From Devosia sp. LC5 (GTDB lineage Bacteria; Pseudomonadota; Alphaproteobacteria; Rhizobiales; Devosiaceae), in contig NZ_JNNO01000044.1 in NCBI RefSeq assembly GCF_000735585.1, forward strand, positions 143,924 through 207,923: a DNA stretch of 64,000 nucleotides. The letters are read 5' to 3'. Shown here one piece after another: positions 32,642 through 42,938 of the stretch. The position numbers and the translations under genes were made by a program. Position 1 is the stretch's first letter; every line of letters begins with the position of its first letter. The notes under the pieces are model-generated. The model made no database searches. It saw nothing but the letters and a program-made list of their open reading frames with translations, and was not told where the DNA came from.

Positions 32642-34174
32642 ATGAGCGAAACTATTCTAGAGATGCGCGGCATCACCAAGACGTTTCCGGGCGTCAAGGC
32701 GCTGCAGGACGTCAATCTCGATGTCCGCGAAGCCGAGATCCACGCCATTGTGGGCGAAAACGGCGCGGGCAAGTCCACGCTGATGAAGGTGCTGAGCGGG
32801 GTTTATCCCGCAGGCAGCTATGACGGCCAGATCGTCTACAAGGGCCAGGAACAGCATTTCAAATCCATCCGCGACAGCGAGCATGTCGGCATCGTCATCA
32901 TCCATCAGGAGCTGGCGCTGGTGCCGCTGCTGTCGATCGCGGAAAACATCTTTTTGGGTAATGAGCAGGCCAAGGCCGGCATTGTCGATTGGGACGAGAC
33001 CCGTGATGGCGCGCGCAAGCTGCTGTCCATGGTCGGGCTCAAGGAAGACCCCGATACGCTGGTGACCAATATCGGGGTGGGCAAGCAGCAATTGGTGGAA
33101 ATCGCCAAGGCCCTTTCCAAAGAGGTCAAGCTGCTGATCCTGGACGAGCCCACGGCCAGCCTGTCGGAAAAGGACAGTGCGGCGCTGCTCGACCTGCTGG
33201 TCGAATTCCGGCGCCAGGGCATTACCTCGATCCTGATCTCGCACAAGCTCAACGAAATCAGCAAGGTCGCCGACCGGATCACGGTGATCCGCGATGGGCG
33301 CACCATCGAGACCATGAACAAAGAGCAGATCTCGGAAGACCGGATCATCACCTCCATGGTGGGCCGTTCGCTCGATGATCGCTATCCCGGCCGCACGCCG
33401 CAGATCGGGGAGGTGGTGTTCGAGGTCAAGAACTGGAGCGTTTATCACCCCCAGCATCGCGACCGGCAGGTGATCAAGAATATCGACATCAATATCCGCA
33501 AAGGTGAAGTTGTCGGCATTGCCGGGCTGATGGGCTCGGGCCGCACTGAATTCGCCATGAGCCTGTTCGGCAAATCTTATGGCCAGAAGATCTCCGGCGA
33601 GGTTTTCCTGCATGGCAAGAAAGTCGATACCTCCAGCGTCGGCAAGGCCGTTTCCCACGGCATCGCCTATGCCACCGAGGACCGCAAGACCTATGGCCTT
33701 AACCTGATCGATCACATCAAGCACAATACCACGCTCGCCAATCTGGCAGGGGTGTCCAAGTTTGGCGTGATCGATGATATGGCCGAAATGGATGTCGCCA
33801 ACGATTATCGCAAACGCACCAATATCCGCTCATCGAGCGTCTATCAGGTGACGGGCAATCTTTCGGGCGGCAACCAGCAAAAGGTGGTGCTCAGCAAGTG
33901 GCTGTTCGCCAATCCTGAAGTGCTGATCCTGGACGAGCCGACGCGCGGTATCGATGTCGGCGCGAAATACGAAATCTACACCATCATCAACCAGCTGGCG
34001 GCGCAGGGTAAGGCTATCCTGGTCATCTCCTCGGAAATGCCCGAACTGCTCGGCATCACCGACCGGCTTTATGTAATGAATGAAGGCCGCATGGTGGGCG
34101 AGATGCCCACTGCCGAGGCGAGCCAGGAAAAGATCATGCGCGCGATCGTTCGCGCGGAAGGGAAGGCATCATGA
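32642..34174 (+). CDS. gguA: Multiple-monosaccharide ABC transporter ATP-binding protein GguA
   Basis: A 510-residue tandem ATPase (two ABC domains, CUT2 type). The first Walker A is GENGAGKST (about residues 37-45) with Walker [13 protein letters not shown]. The second domain has a degenerate Walker A (GLMGSGRTE), as usual in RbsA-type proteins, and the signature [15 protein letters not shown] with [14 protein letters not shown]. It overlaps gguB by 4 nt (ATGA). It works with ChvE and GguB for uptake of several aldoses. Confidence 0.93.
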   Translation: MSETILEMRGITKTFPGVKALQDVNLDVREAEIHAIVGENGAGKSTLMKVLSGVYPAGSYDGQIVYKGQEQHFKSIRDSEHVGIVIIHQELALVPLLSIAENIFLGNEQAKAGIVDWDETRDGARKLLSMVGLKEDPDTLVTNIGVGKQQLVEIAKALSKEVKLLILDEPTASLSEKDSAALLDLLVEFRRQGITSILISHKLNEISKVADRITVIRDGRTIETMNKEQISEDRIITSMVGRSLDDRYPGRTPQIGEVVFEVKNWSVYHPQHRDRQVIKNIDINIRKGEVVGIAGLMGSGRTEFAMSLFGKSYGQKISGEVFLHGKKVDTSSVGKAVSHGIAYATEDRKTYGLNLIDHIKHNTTLANLAGVSKFGVIDDMAEMDVANDYRKRTNIRSSSVYQVTGNLSGGNQQKVVLSKWLFANPEVLILDEPTRGIDVGAKYEIYTIINQLAAQGKAILVISSEMPELLGITDRLYVMNEGRMVGEMPTAEASQEKIMRAIVRAEGKAS

Positions 34175-35451
34175 CCACAGAAACTGCCCCGTCGGGCATC
34201 ACCGCAACCGGCGAAAAGGTCAAGGTTCAGGAGCTCAGCGTCTGGGGCGCCCTGCAGGCCAATATGCGCGATTACGGCCTGATGCTGGCGCTCATCCTGA
34301 TCATGCTGTTCTTCCAGTATTTCACCAACGGCGTGCTGTTCAAGCCGGTGAACCTGACCAATATCATCCTGCAGAACAGCTATATCATCGTGATGGCGCT
34401 GGGCATGTTGCTGGTCATCGTGGCCGGCCATATCGATCTGTCGGTGGGCTCGGTTTCGGGCTTTGTGGGTGCCCTGGCCGCTATGCTGATGGTGGGCTGG
34501 CGCTTCCCGCCCGAGCTGGCATTCCTGGCCAACCCCTTCGTTGCCGGGGCGATCTGTATCGTCGTGGGCGCAGTGATCGGGGCGGCGCAGGGGTATCTGA
34601 TCGCCTATCACAAGATCCCCAGCTTCATCGTGACGCTGGCTGGCATGCTGATCTTCAAGGGGCTGTCGCTCGCCATCCTGGCCGGCAAGTCGGTTGGGCC
34701 GTTCCCGGCTGAATTCCAGCTGCTGTCGGCCGGCTTCATTCCCGATTTGATCGGGCCGACCACGCTGGTTGCCGCCAGCGAAGGCGTGCAGCCGCTGGTG
34801 CTGCATACGACGAGCCTGGTCATCGCCATTATCGGCGTGGTCGCCATGATCGGCTTTGCCATTCACGGGCGCTCCCGCCGCAAGGCGCGCGGCTATGAAA
34901 GCGAGCCGTTCGGACTGTTCGTCGCCAAGAACCTGGTCATTGCTGCCATCGTGCTGTTCTTCGGCTATATGCTGGCCTCCTATCGCGGCCTGCCCAATGT
35001 GCTGGTGGTGATGGCGCTGCTGATCGCGCTCTTCGTGTTCATCACCAAGCGCATGACCTTTGGCCGTCGCATCTATGCACTGGGTGGGAACCTCAAGGCT
35101 GCGGCTTTGTCGGGCATCAAGACCGAACGGCTGACCTTCTATGTGTTCGCCATCATGGGTGCGCTGGCCGCCTTGGCCGGCATGATCTATGCGGCGCGCC
35201 TCAACTCCGCCACGCCCAAGGCCGGGCAGGGGCTGGAGCTGGACGTCATCGCCTCGGTCTTCATCGGCGGCGCTTCGGCGCTGGGCGGTGTGGGTGCCGT
35301 GGCCGGCGCGGTGATCGGCGCCTTCATCATGGGCGTGATGAACAATGGCATGTCGATCATGGGCGTCAACATCGATTGGCAGCAGATGATCAAGGGCATC
35401 GTGCTGCTCGCGGCGGTGTTCTTCGACCTCTACAACAAGAACAAGGCCTGA
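34171..35451 (+). CDS. gguB: Multiple-monosaccharide ABC transporter permease GguB
   Basis: A 426-residue CUT2 permease with about ten hydrophobic segments. The conserved [20 protein letters not shown] lies in the first third and [26 protein letters not shown] near the end. Longer than RbsC because of a central extension (about residues 205-250, with an [15 protein letters not shown] cytoplasmic loop), which is normal for GguB. A strong terminator follows 21 nt after the stop. Confidence 0.93.
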   Translation: MTTETAPSGITATGEKVKVQELSVWGALQANMRDYGLMLALILIMLFFQYFTNGVLFKPVNLTNIILQNSYIIVMALGMLLVIVAGHIDLSVGSVSGFVGALAAMLMVGWRFPPELAFLANPFVAGAICIVVGAVIGAAQGYLIAYHKIPSFIVTLAGMLIFKGLSLAILAGKSVGPFPAEFQLLSAGFIPDLIGPTTLVAASEGVQPLVLHTTSLVIAIIGVVAMIGFAIHGRSRRKARGYESEPFGLFVAKNLVIAAIVLFFGYMLASYRGLPNVLVVMALLIALFVFITKRMTFGRRIYALGGNLKAAALSGIKTERLTFYVFAIMGALAALAGMIYAARLNSATPKAGQGLELDVIASVFIGGASALGGVGAVAGAVIGAFIMGVMNNGMSIMGVNIDWQQMIKGIVLLAAVFFDLYNKNKA

Positions 35452-35472
35452 TTTTTCAGGTTGAAATGAGCA

Positions 35473-35500
35473 GGCCGCCGGGGTAACCCGGCGGCCTTTT
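35473..35500 (+). terminator. Terminator after gguB
   Basis: GGCCGCCGGG pairs perfectly with CCCGGCGGCC around GTAA and ends in TTTT. It ends the chvE-gguAB transcript and separates it from the MraY-like gene. Confidence 0.92.
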
Positions 35501-35588
35501 GTTGCCGGCGTTGATCTGGCGGGATGCAGCGGCGATCATGGCGCTGGTCCCGGCTCGAGGCGGGCAGCACAACAGCGATCGGCTTACC

Positions 35589-36638
35589 ATGCTCACTTAT
35601 CTCTCCGAGTTCATTGCCCCGTTCTGGGGGCCGGCGCGACTGCTGGCCTCCTATCCGGTGCTGGCGGCATTGGGCGCGCTGCTATCGGCGACGCTATCCT
35701 TGCTGATGCTGCCGCGTGTCTGGCATGTGCTGACCAAGGACAAGGGGCGGGCGCATGCGGTGAACGCCGAGGAGAGCGTTGGCAAGCCGGTGGGGGTGGG
35801 CATTTTCATCGTGCTGATCACGGTGAGCGTGTTGCTGATCTGCCTGCCGTTTGATCCCAAACTCTATTTCTGCCTCGGGGCGCTGCTGATCGCCTCGGGC
35901 GTCGGGTATCTCGATGACAGCAAGCCGGGCGGGCTGAGCGAATTGACGCTGGGGCTGACGGACCTGGCGATCGCGCTGTTTGTTTGCGTGGTGCTGATGA
36001 ACGGCGCCAATACCGAAATCTGGCTCCCGTTTACCTCGGCGCATTTCACGCTGCCCTGGTGGGGCGGGGTGTTGCTTTATACGCCGGTGGTGTGGCTGTG
36101 CATCAATGCGGTGAACTGCAATGACGGGGTGGATGGGGTGTCCGGTACGCTGTCGTCATTCACCATCTGCGTGCTGGGTTTCCTGCTGTATTTCGTGGTT
36201 GGGGATGTCAACAATGCGAAATACCTGCTGATCCCCTACAATCCCGATGCGGTCAGCTGGGCGCTGGCGGCGGCGGTGTTTTGCGGGGCCATTCTGGGCT
36301 ATCTCTGGCACAATGCGCCGCCCAGCGCGGCCTTGATGGGCGATGCGGGATCGCGGCCGATCGGGCTGTTTGTGGGCATGTGCGTGGTGGTCACCGGCAA
36401 TCCGGCGACGGTGTTTTTCGTGGGCGCATTGCTGCTGTTCAATGGCGCGACGGGCTTGGCCAAGGTTGCGCTGATGCGGCTGTTCGGCTGGCGGATATTG
36501 GGATCGATCCGTTTTCCGTTTCATGACCATGTGCGCAAGAACCTGCACTGGTCCAATGCGCAGGTGCTGCTGCGGTTTTTGCTCATTCATGTGGCCAGCA
36601 TCTGGCTGCTGGTGATTTTGCTGATCAAGGTACGATAG
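35589..36638 (+). CDS. Orphan MraY-like phosphosugar transferase (glycosyltransferase 4 family)
   Basis: A 349-residue polytopic protein. It keeps the MraY/WecA hallmarks: YLDD (Asp109/110), NAVNCNDGVDG (173-183), FMGD-equivalent ALMGDAGSRPIG (248-259) and FHDHVRK (311-317) in place of the MraY HHH motif. The usual GTPTMGG loop is replaced by VGKPVGVGIF. Such enzymes transfer a phosphosugar from a UDP-sugar to undecaprenyl phosphate. It lies outside any mur/dcw or polysaccharide cluster, so this is a paralogue of unknown product. Start at the ATG at 35589; the frame upstream crosses the gguB terminator. Confidence 0.82.
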   Translation: MLTYLSEFIAPFWGPARLLASYPVLAALGALLSATLSLLMLPRVWHVLTKDKGRAHAVNAEESVGKPVGVGIFIVLITVSVLLICLPFDPKLYFCLGALLIASGVGYLDDSKPGGLSELTLGLTDLAIALFVCVVLMNGANTEIWLPFTSAHFTLPWWGGVLLYTPVVWLCINAVNCNDGVDGVSGTLSSFTICVLGFLLYFVVGDVNNAKYLLIPYNPDAVSWALAAAVFCGAILGYLWHNAPPSAALMGDAGSRPIGLFVGMCVVVTGNPATVFFVGALLLFNGATGLAKVALMRLFGWRILGSIRFPFHDHVRKNLHWSNAQVLLRFLLIHVASIWLLVILLIKVR

Positions 36639-37560
36639 GGGGCTTCATGATGTCCCTGCTGGCTGAAGCCAGCAGTTCGACCTTTGCCCGTTCGCGGTCA
36701 ATCTCGGACCGGTCGCCCCAACTGATTCCCAGGAGAACAATAAGCTTCAGGGCATCAATGAGATGCTCTTTCTCGCTGTCACTCAGCGGACGATGTTTTC
36801 CGTACTCGGCTATGATGAAGCGTGCCACCTCGACCCTGAGCCCATCTGCGGGCGGCATTGCCCACCAATATATCAGGCTGGCAACGTCGTAGATCAGCGG
36901 ACCATAAAAGCTCATGTCAAAGTCGAGGACCGCGACCACTTCATTCTCCCTCAGGAGGAAGTTGCCAAAATTGAGATCGGCATGACAAAGACCCCGCGGC
37001 ATGTCGGCGGGAAATGTCAGGCTATCGAGTTCGGCTTTGAACCATAGCCCGGCCTCGGTTTCAGTCAGGTCTTGGTGCTTCTTCTGAAACTGGCGCCAAC
37101 AATAGGCGGCGTCAAACGCTTCGCGGTTGAGGAAGCATTGGGGGCGATATTCTTTGGTGAGAATATGCAGCCCGGCCACCGATTCCACGACCGATGCTGC
37201 CTGTTCGGCGTCGAAGTGGTCATTGGGGTTCCTGCCATGCTCGCCCGATATGAGCTCCATCAGCACGTAAGGCTTGCCGCGATAGGTGCCGGCAAATTGG
37301 CCAGTCCGACTTTTGAGGATAGCTGGAACGGGGTATCGCTTGTCCCTCAGGAAAGCGAAAAGCTGCACCTCAAAATCCACATGCTGTTCAGTGCGATTTT
37401 CGTAATATCGCAACACGTATTTTCCACCATCCGTCTCCAGCAGGAGCGTAGTTTGCCCGGCGCCGTTGGCGAAGGTTCGGAAATTCTGGTAGCCGCCTAC
37501 ATCGTAGTTGGAGAGAATGGCGGGAAAGTCGCGCTCCGAAATGGTGGTTCTAACGGCCAT
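36625..37560 (-). CDS. APH/choline kinase-fold phosphotransferase (homoserine kinase II-like)
   Basis: A 311-residue soluble kinase-fold protein. The catalytic loop is GLCHADLNFGNFLL (Asp near 196) and the metal-binding DFD is in AVLDFDMSFYGP. The N-lobe strand is LLLETDGGKYVLRYYE. Closest in style to ThrB type II and aminoglycoside/choline phosphotransferases; no threonine pathway genes are nearby, so the substrate is unknown. Its 3' end overlaps the MraY-like gene by 14 nt, tail to tail. Confidence 0.8.
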   Translation of the reverse strand: MAVRTTISERDFPAILSNYDVGGYQNFRTFANGAGQTTLLLETDGGKYVLRYYENRTEQHVDFEVQLFAFLRDKRYPVPAILKSRTGQFAGTYRGKPYVLMELISGEHGRNPNDHFDAEQAASVVESVAGLHILTKEYRPQCFLNREAFDAAYCWRQFQKKHQDLTETEAGLWFKAELDSLTFPADMPRGLCHADLNFGNFLLRENEVVAVLDFDMSFYGPLIYDVASLIYWWAMPPADGLRVEVARFIIAEYGKHRPLSDSEKEHLIDALKLIVLLGISWGDRSEIDRERAKVELLASASRDIMKPPIVP

Positions 37561-37590
37561 ATCGCCTCCGAATGTTCTACAAGGGACTGC

Positions 37591-40500
37591 CTACTCCGCC
37601 GGCTTCGCCACTCCATTTGCCGCATCCAGTTCGCGTTCCAGACGGGCTTCTTCCTCGATCTTGGGTTTGCTGAAGCGGGCCATCAGGAGATAGGCCACGG
37701 GGGTCAGGTAGAGGGTGGAGACGGCGGCAAAGCTCAGGCCGCCGACCATGACCCAGCCCAGGGCGGCGCGGGCTTCGGCGCCGGCGCCGCGGGCCAGGAC
37801 CAGGGGGAGGCCGCCCAGGATGGTGGCGATCATGGTCATCATGACGGGGCGGAGGCGGATATTGGAGGCTTCCTCGATCGCCTCGCGTACCGGCATGCCG
37901 CGGTCGCGTAGCTGGTTGGCGAATTCGACGATCAGGATGCCATTCTTGGCCATGATGCCGACCACCAGCACCAGCCCGATCTGGCTGAAGATGTTCAAAC
38001 TCCCGCCCGTCACCAGCAGCGCATAAAGCGCCGCTGCCACACCAAAGGGCACGGTGGTCATGACGATGACCGCGCTCCACACGCTTTCGAATTGCGCGGC
38101 GAGCACGAGCAGGATGATGACCAGCGCGAAGCCGAAGGTGACGAACAGGCCATTGGTGGATTCGCCCAGCGTCTTGGCCTCGGCGAGGGGCAGGATGGTG
38201 GTGCCTTCGGGCAGGATGGGGCGGGCCGTTTCGAGCATCTGGTTATAAGCGTCGCCTAGCGCCATGCCGTCTTCGAGGCTCGCCGTCACATTGACCGCGC
38301 GGCGCTGACCCTCGCGGCGCAGGGTGGGCGGCACGGCGGATTCGGTGATGGTGGCGATGGTGGACATGGGCACGTAGCGCCCGTCGCCGGTGCGCACGAA
38401 GAGGCTTTCGAGGTCGCGCGGATCGTTGATCGGATTACTGGTCGAGACCATGCGCACGGTATAGCTGGTGTCATCGATGAAGACATTGCCGATATCGCTG
38501 CCATCGATCATGGCCTGCATGGTGGAGGCGAGCCCGTTGATATCGATGCCCAAATCATCGGCGCGCTCGCGATTGACCACCAGGGTCAGCTGCGGCTGGG
38601 TGGTGTCGAAATTGACCGTGACGCGGCCAAAGCCGCCATCTTCTTCCATCAGATCGGCGATGGATTCGGCGGTATCGGCCAGCACGGTATAGTTGGAGCC
38701 GACCACGGCGAATTGCAGGCCGGAGCCGCCGCCACGAATGCCCAGGCTATTGCCCTGGCCCACCGAGGCGCGCACGCCGGGCACCTGCGCCATCAGTGCG
38801 GTAATATCGGCAGCGATCTGCTGCTGGCTGCGGGCGCGCTCGCCCCAGGGGGCCAGGGTGAGAGTCAGCCAGCCGCCGCTGCCCCAGCCCGAGATCACGA
38901 AAATGGAGCGCACTTCGCCGCTGGCGACGAAGGGCTGCAGCATGGTTTCGACCGTTGTCAGCTGGGTGCGGATATAATCGAGGCTCGCCGTGGAGGGTGC
39001 TTGGATGCGCAGCTGGATCTGCGAGCGATCCTCTGGCGGGGTGATTTCCTGGCGCAGATTGCCATAAACGAAATAGGACGAGGCGGCAAAAAGCAAGGCG
39101 ATCAGCACAACGACGAAGGGATTGGCGAGGGCGACGCGCAGCGAGCCGCGATAGAAGCGGGCACAGCCGCGGCCGAAGGCGCCCAGAATACCGCCATGGC
39201 TTTTGTGCTCGCCGCTCCTGAGGAAACGGGAGGCGATCATCGGGCCCATGGAGAGGGCAACGATGGAGGAAAGCAGGACCGCGATGGCGAGGGTGAAGCC
39301 GAATTCGCGGAACAGGCGGCCGGTTTGTCCGGAGAGGAAGGACAGGGGAATGAACACGGCGGCCAGGGTAAGCGTGGTGGCGATCACCGCGAAGAACACT
39401 TCCTGGGTGCCCAGCACGGCGGCGGCGCGCGGGCCGGCGCCCATGCTTTTGCGGCGAACGATATTTTCGAGCACGACGATGGCGTCATCGACCACCAGCC
39501 CCGTCGCCAGCACCAGCGCCAATAGAGTGATGATGTTGAGCGAAAAGCCCATGACATAAATGCCCGCCACGGCGCCGAGCAGGGCGATGGGCATGGAAAT
39601 GGCCGGAACGATGGTGGCGCGCCAATCGAGCAGGAAGAGGAAGATGATGGCGACGACGACGACGAGCGCGACAATCAGCGCGATCTCGACCTCGTGCAGT
39701 GCGCCTTCGATGAAGACGGCATCGTCGCTCGAAATGGTCACCTGGACGCCGGCAGGCAGGGTCTGGTTCAGCACCTCGACGGCGTTGTGAATGCCCTGGG
39801 AAATCTCGATCGTGTTGGACTGCGCCTGCCGCACAATGCCCAGCCCGACGCCCGGCTTGCCATTGGAGCGCAGCGAGGATGTGCTGGCCGAGGCATCGAA
39901 CACCACGCTGGCCACATCACCCAAAAGGGTGCGGCCGTTGATGACGATGTTCTCGAAATCCTGGGGCGTGGTGACTTCGGAAATGGCGCGGACGGTGATG
40001 TTCTGGTTGGGGCCATTGATCGAGCCGGTGGGCGTATCCAGAGCAATGGTGGCGAGGGCGGTGCGTATATCGGCCACGGTCAGGCCGTGACTGGCGAGCT
40101 TGATGGGGTCGACATCGACGTCGAAAGCGGTTTCGCGCGTACCATAGACTTGCACTTCGGCAACGCCGGCCACTGCGCCAAGGCGTTCGGAAATCACGTC
40201 TTCTACCAGCGCGCTGAGATCGCCCATGCTCATGGCATCAGAGGTAACGGCGAGCCGCATGACTGGCTGGGCGTCGGAATCGGCCTTGAAGATCACCGGG
40301 TCATCGACATTGTCGGGCAGGGAGCGGCCGATGCGGCTGAGGGCGTCGCGTACGTCGGACGTGGCGACATCGAGATTAGTGCTGTCAGAGAATTCGAGGG
40401 TGACCCGGCTTTGGCCAGTCGAGGAGCTGGAGGAAATGCCAGTGACGCCCTGTACGCGGGCCACGGCGCCTTCCACTACGGCGGTGATTTCCCGGTCCAC

Positions 40501-40704
40501 GGTTTCGGCGGCCGCGCCGGTGAAGCTGGTGGAGATGGAGAGCACGGGCTGCTCGACGCTGGGCAATTCGCGCACTTCGGCGCCAAGCAGGGCGGCAAGG
40601 CCGGCCACGACGATCATGGCGTTGACGACCACTGCCAGTACAGGCCGCCGCACGAACAGAGCGGCCAGGGTTCCGCCGCGTTCGTTCTTTTCAGCAATCG
40701 ACAT
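37591..40704 (-). CDS. RND-family efflux pump inner-membrane permease
   Basis: A 1037-residue proton-driven exporter of the AcrB/MdtB/HAE1 family. It has an N-terminal membrane helix (VRRPVLAVVVNAMIVVAGLAALLG), two large periplasmic loops, and the proton-relay pair in GLVVDDAIVVLEN (about residue 410). A conserved Lys on the matching later helix is not checked. It follows the adaptor gene by 18 nt. No outer-membrane TolC-type gene is in the window, so a separate one is probably used. Substrates (drugs, detergents, metabolites) are unknown. Confidence 0.93.
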   Translation of the reverse strand: MSIAEKNERGGTLAALFVRRPVLAVVVNAMIVVAGLAALLGAEVRELPSVEQPVLSISTSFTGAAAETVDREITAVVEGAVARVQGVTGISSSSSTGQSRVTLEFSDSTNLDVATSDVRDALSRIGRSLPDNVDDPVIFKADSDAQPVMRLAVTSDAMSMGDLSALVEDVISERLGAVAGVAEVQVYGTRETAFDVDVDPIKLASHGLTVADIRTALATIALDTPTGSINGPNQNITVRAISEVTTPQDFENIVINGRTLLGDVASVVFDASASTSSLRSNGKPGVGLGIVRQAQSNTIEISQGIHNAVEVLNQTLPAGVQVTISSDDAVFIEGALHEVEIALIVALVVVVAIIFLFLLDWRATIVPAISMPIALLGAVAGIYVMGFSLNIITLLALVLATGLVVDDAIVVLENIVRRKSMGAGPRAAAVLGTQEVFFAVIATTLTLAAVFIPLSFLSGQTGRLFREFGFTLAIAVLLSSIVALSMGPMIASRFLRSGEHKSHGGILGAFGRGCARFYRGSLRVALANPFVVVLIALLFAASSYFVYGNLRQEITPPEDRSQIQLRIQAPSTASLDYIRTQLTTVETMLQPFVASGEVRSIFVISGWGSGGWLTLTLAPWGERARSQQQIAADITALMAQVPGVRASVGQGNSLGIRGGGSGLQFAVVGSNYTVLADTAESIADLMEEDGGFGRVTVNFDTTQPQLTLVVNRERADDLGIDINGLASTMQAMIDGSDIGNVFIDDTSYTVRMVSTSNPINDPRDLESLFVRTGDGRYVPMSTIATITESAVPPTLRREGQRRAVNVTASLEDGMALGDAYNQMLETARPILPEGTTILPLAEAKTLGESTNGLFVTFGFALVIILLVLAAQFESVWSAVIVMTTVPFGVAAALYALLVTGGSLNIFSQIGLVLVVGIMAKNGILIVEFANQLRDRGMPVREAIEEASNIRLRPVMMTMIATILGGLPLVLARGAGAEARAALGWVMVGGLSFAAVSTLYLTPVAYLLMARFSKPKIEEEARLERELDAANGVAKPAE

Positions 40705-40722
40705 GGGCGGTCCTCCTCGCGA

Positions 40723-41925
40723 TCAGTTTTGGGTGGCGACGGCCTCTTGCGGCGACACAGCGCCATCCGGGCCGCTGAGCAGGGTCACGTCGGCGCCTTC
40801 GCTGAGCTGCAGAATGCCTTCGGTGATGATGGCATCACCTGGCGCCAGATCGGCGCGCACCAATACGCCATCGCTATTGCGCTGGATGATTTCGGCCATG
40901 ACGCGACTGGCCTTGCCATCCACATATTTCCAGACATAGGAGCCCTGGGCCGACCACAGGATGGCCAGCGGATTGACCGCCGGGAATTGCTCGCCGGGAA
41001 AGCGGAGCGCCACGGTGAAGGACATGCCGGCGCGCAGTGCTTTGTCCTCATTGGGAATTTCGGCTTGTACTTGTAGCGTGCGGCTGGCCGGGTCGATGCG
41101 GTTGTCGACGGCGTTGACTTCGCCATCAAAGACCCGGCCGGGCAGGGCCACGGCAGTGACGGTGACCGGCATTTGCGGGGCGATAGACACGGCATAGCGC
41201 TCGGGCACCCAGAAATCGACGAGGATGGCGGACGTATCGTCGATGGTGGTGACGGTGGTTTGTGCAGGGACGTAATTGCCGGGAGTGACCTGGATCAGCC
41301 CAACCGTGCCGGCAATGGGACTGGCTATGGTGCGGCGGCTGAGCGCCACCTGGGCATTGCGCAGCTCAAGCTCGGCATTGGCGGCGGCGAGCTGGGCGGC
41401 GGTTACGACGGAGGGGGCGACGACATTGGAAGTGGCCAGCCCTTGCGTACGTGCCAGCGTGGCCTGGGCATCATCGAGCGCGAGCTTGGCACGGTCGAAG
41501 GCGATCTGTTCTGCATCGGAATCGAGCCGCGCGATGATGTCGCCTGCGGCCACGGTTTGACCCGGACGAACCAGCACTTCGGCCAGCGTGCCGCCGACGG
41601 GGGAGGCGACGGTGACCGAGCGGGTGGCCGTGCCCTCGCCAATGGCCGACAGCGTTGAATTGATGGTGGCAAGGGTTACCCCGGTTGTCACCACATTGGT
41701 CTGGCGGGCGCCGCCGGGCCTGCCGCCGCCGGGGCGCTGGCCTGGTGCTGCGGCGGTCTCGCCCGAGGAGGCGAAGGGTAGCACAATGCCGTAATTGGCC
41801 AGGGTCTGGCTGGCGCCGGGGACGAAAAACGCCCAGGCCGCCAACGCGGCGGCCAGAACGATAAGTGAAGCCAGAAGCTGCCGTATCAAGCCTTGGACCC
41901 TGAAAAAGTGCTGAAGTGCGCTCAA
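40723..41925 (-). CDS. RND efflux periplasmic adaptor (membrane fusion protein)
   Basis: About 400 residues of the HlyD/AcrA family: a membrane anchor (about 15-35), a Gly/Pro-rich linker, lipoyl half-motifs (VASPVGGTLAEVLVRPGQTV; RTIASPIAGTVGLIQV), a short alpha hairpin and the beta-barrel domain. No ATG exists near the start: TTG at 41925 or at 41889 (preceded by CAGGG) are the options, so the exact N-terminus is uncertain. First gene of the efflux operon. Confidence 0.9.
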   Translation of the reverse strand: MSALQHFFRVQGLIRQLLASLIVLAAALAAWAFFVPGASQTLANYGIVLPFASSGETAAAPGQRPGGGRPGGARQTNVVTTGVTLATINSTLSAIGEGTATRSVTVASPVGGTLAEVLVRPGQTVAAGDIIARLDSDAEQIAFDRAKLALDDAQATLARTQGLATSNVVAPSVVTAAQLAAANAELELRNAQVALSRRTIASPIAGTVGLIQVTPGNYVPAQTTVTTIDDTSAILVDFWVPERYAVSIAPQMPVTVTAVALPGRVFDGEVNAVDNRIDPASRTLQVQAEIPNEDKALRAGMSFTVALRFPGEQFPAVNPLAILWSAQGSYVWKYVDGKASRVMAEIIQRNSDGVLVRADLAPGDAIITEGILQLSEGADVTLLSGPDGAVSPQEAVATQN

Positions 41926-42013
41926 TCCGGCGGAAAGGGCGCCGGAAACCAGCGGGACTGTAGCAGCGGCTTTCTCGCCGCGACATTACAAAGCCGTAAG
42001 GATCGCAGGCTTG

Positions 42014-42844
42014 TTATTCGATCTCGGCGTCCGTCCGGCCGCCCCACTCGGCCCAGGAGCCGTCATAGACCGCGACATTGTTGGCGCCGCTGATTTCGAG
42101 CGCCAGGGCGAGCGTGGCCGCGGTGATGCCCGAGCCGCAGGACGTGATGATGGGCTTGGTGGGGTCGATGCCGCGATCGGCGAAGATTTGCTTGAGTTCA
42201 GCGATGGGGCGCATCTGGCCGTTGTCGGTGAGCAGGCCCACCGGCACATTGGTGCTGCCAGGGATGTGGCCGCCGCGCAGGCCGGGGCGCGGTTCGGGCA
42301 CTTCGGCATGGAAGCGCGGGGCGGGGCGGGCATCGGCGATCTGGGCGGCGTGGTCGTGGCTGCGGTCGCGCACGGTTTCGAAGTCGGCAACGCGGTGCGG
42401 GTCGAAATGGGCTTCGAAGATGGCGGGGTGGCGGGTCACCGTGCCGGTTTGCACGGCGCGTTTTTCGGCGCGCCATTTGGGGCCGCCGCCGGCCAGGATG
42501 CGGACGTCGCGGGCGCCCATGGTGCGGAAGGTCCACCAGACGCGGGGGGCGGAGAAGAGGCCTAGCTCGTCGTAGATGACGATGGTGGATTGGTCGGAAA
42601 TGCCCAAGGCGCCCACCATATGGGCGAAATCGGCCGGGGAGGGCAGCATGTGGGGCAGTTTGGAGCTGGTATCGGCGATGCCGTCGATGTCGAAGAAGAC
42701 GGCGCCGGGGATGTGGCCGGAAAGATATTCGGCCTGGGCGTTGCGGGAGGCATTGGGCATGTGCCAGCTGGCGTCGACCACCACGAGATTGGGGTCGCTC
42801 AAATGGGCGGCGAGCCATTCGGTGGTGACGAAAGGGGTATCCAT
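42014..42844 (-). CDS. sseA: 3-mercaptopyruvate sulfurtransferase
   Basis: A 276-residue two-domain rhodanese. The inactive N-terminal domain (about 5-125) contains WWTFRTMGARDVRILAGG, and the catalytic loop of the second domain is CGSGITA with Cys236. This loop (CGSG[IV]TA) marks mercaptopyruvate rather than thiosulfate preference. It transfers sulfur from 3-mercaptopyruvate, giving pyruvate. It stands alone between the efflux operon and the importer operon. Confidence 0.92.
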   Translation of the reverse strand: MDTPFVTTEWLAAHLSDPNLVVVDASWHMPNASRNAQAEYLSGHIPGAVFFDIDGIADTSSKLPHMLPSPADFAHMVGALGISDQSTIVIYDELGLFSAPRVWWTFRTMGARDVRILAGGGPKWRAEKRAVQTGTVTRHPAIFEAHFDPHRVADFETVRDRSHDHAAQIADARPAPRFHAEVPEPRPGLRGGHIPGSTNVPVGLLTDNGQMRPIAELKQIFADRGIDPTKPIITSCGSGITAATLALALEISGANNVAVYDGSWAEWGGRTDAEIE

Positions 42845-42938
42845 GCTGGGTTTCCTGTGCGGGTTATGAGCCTAGGATGAGCTTTCCGCCGTACTACGTC
42901 AAACCCATATGTAGCTGATATAACAGGGTTTTTCACTG

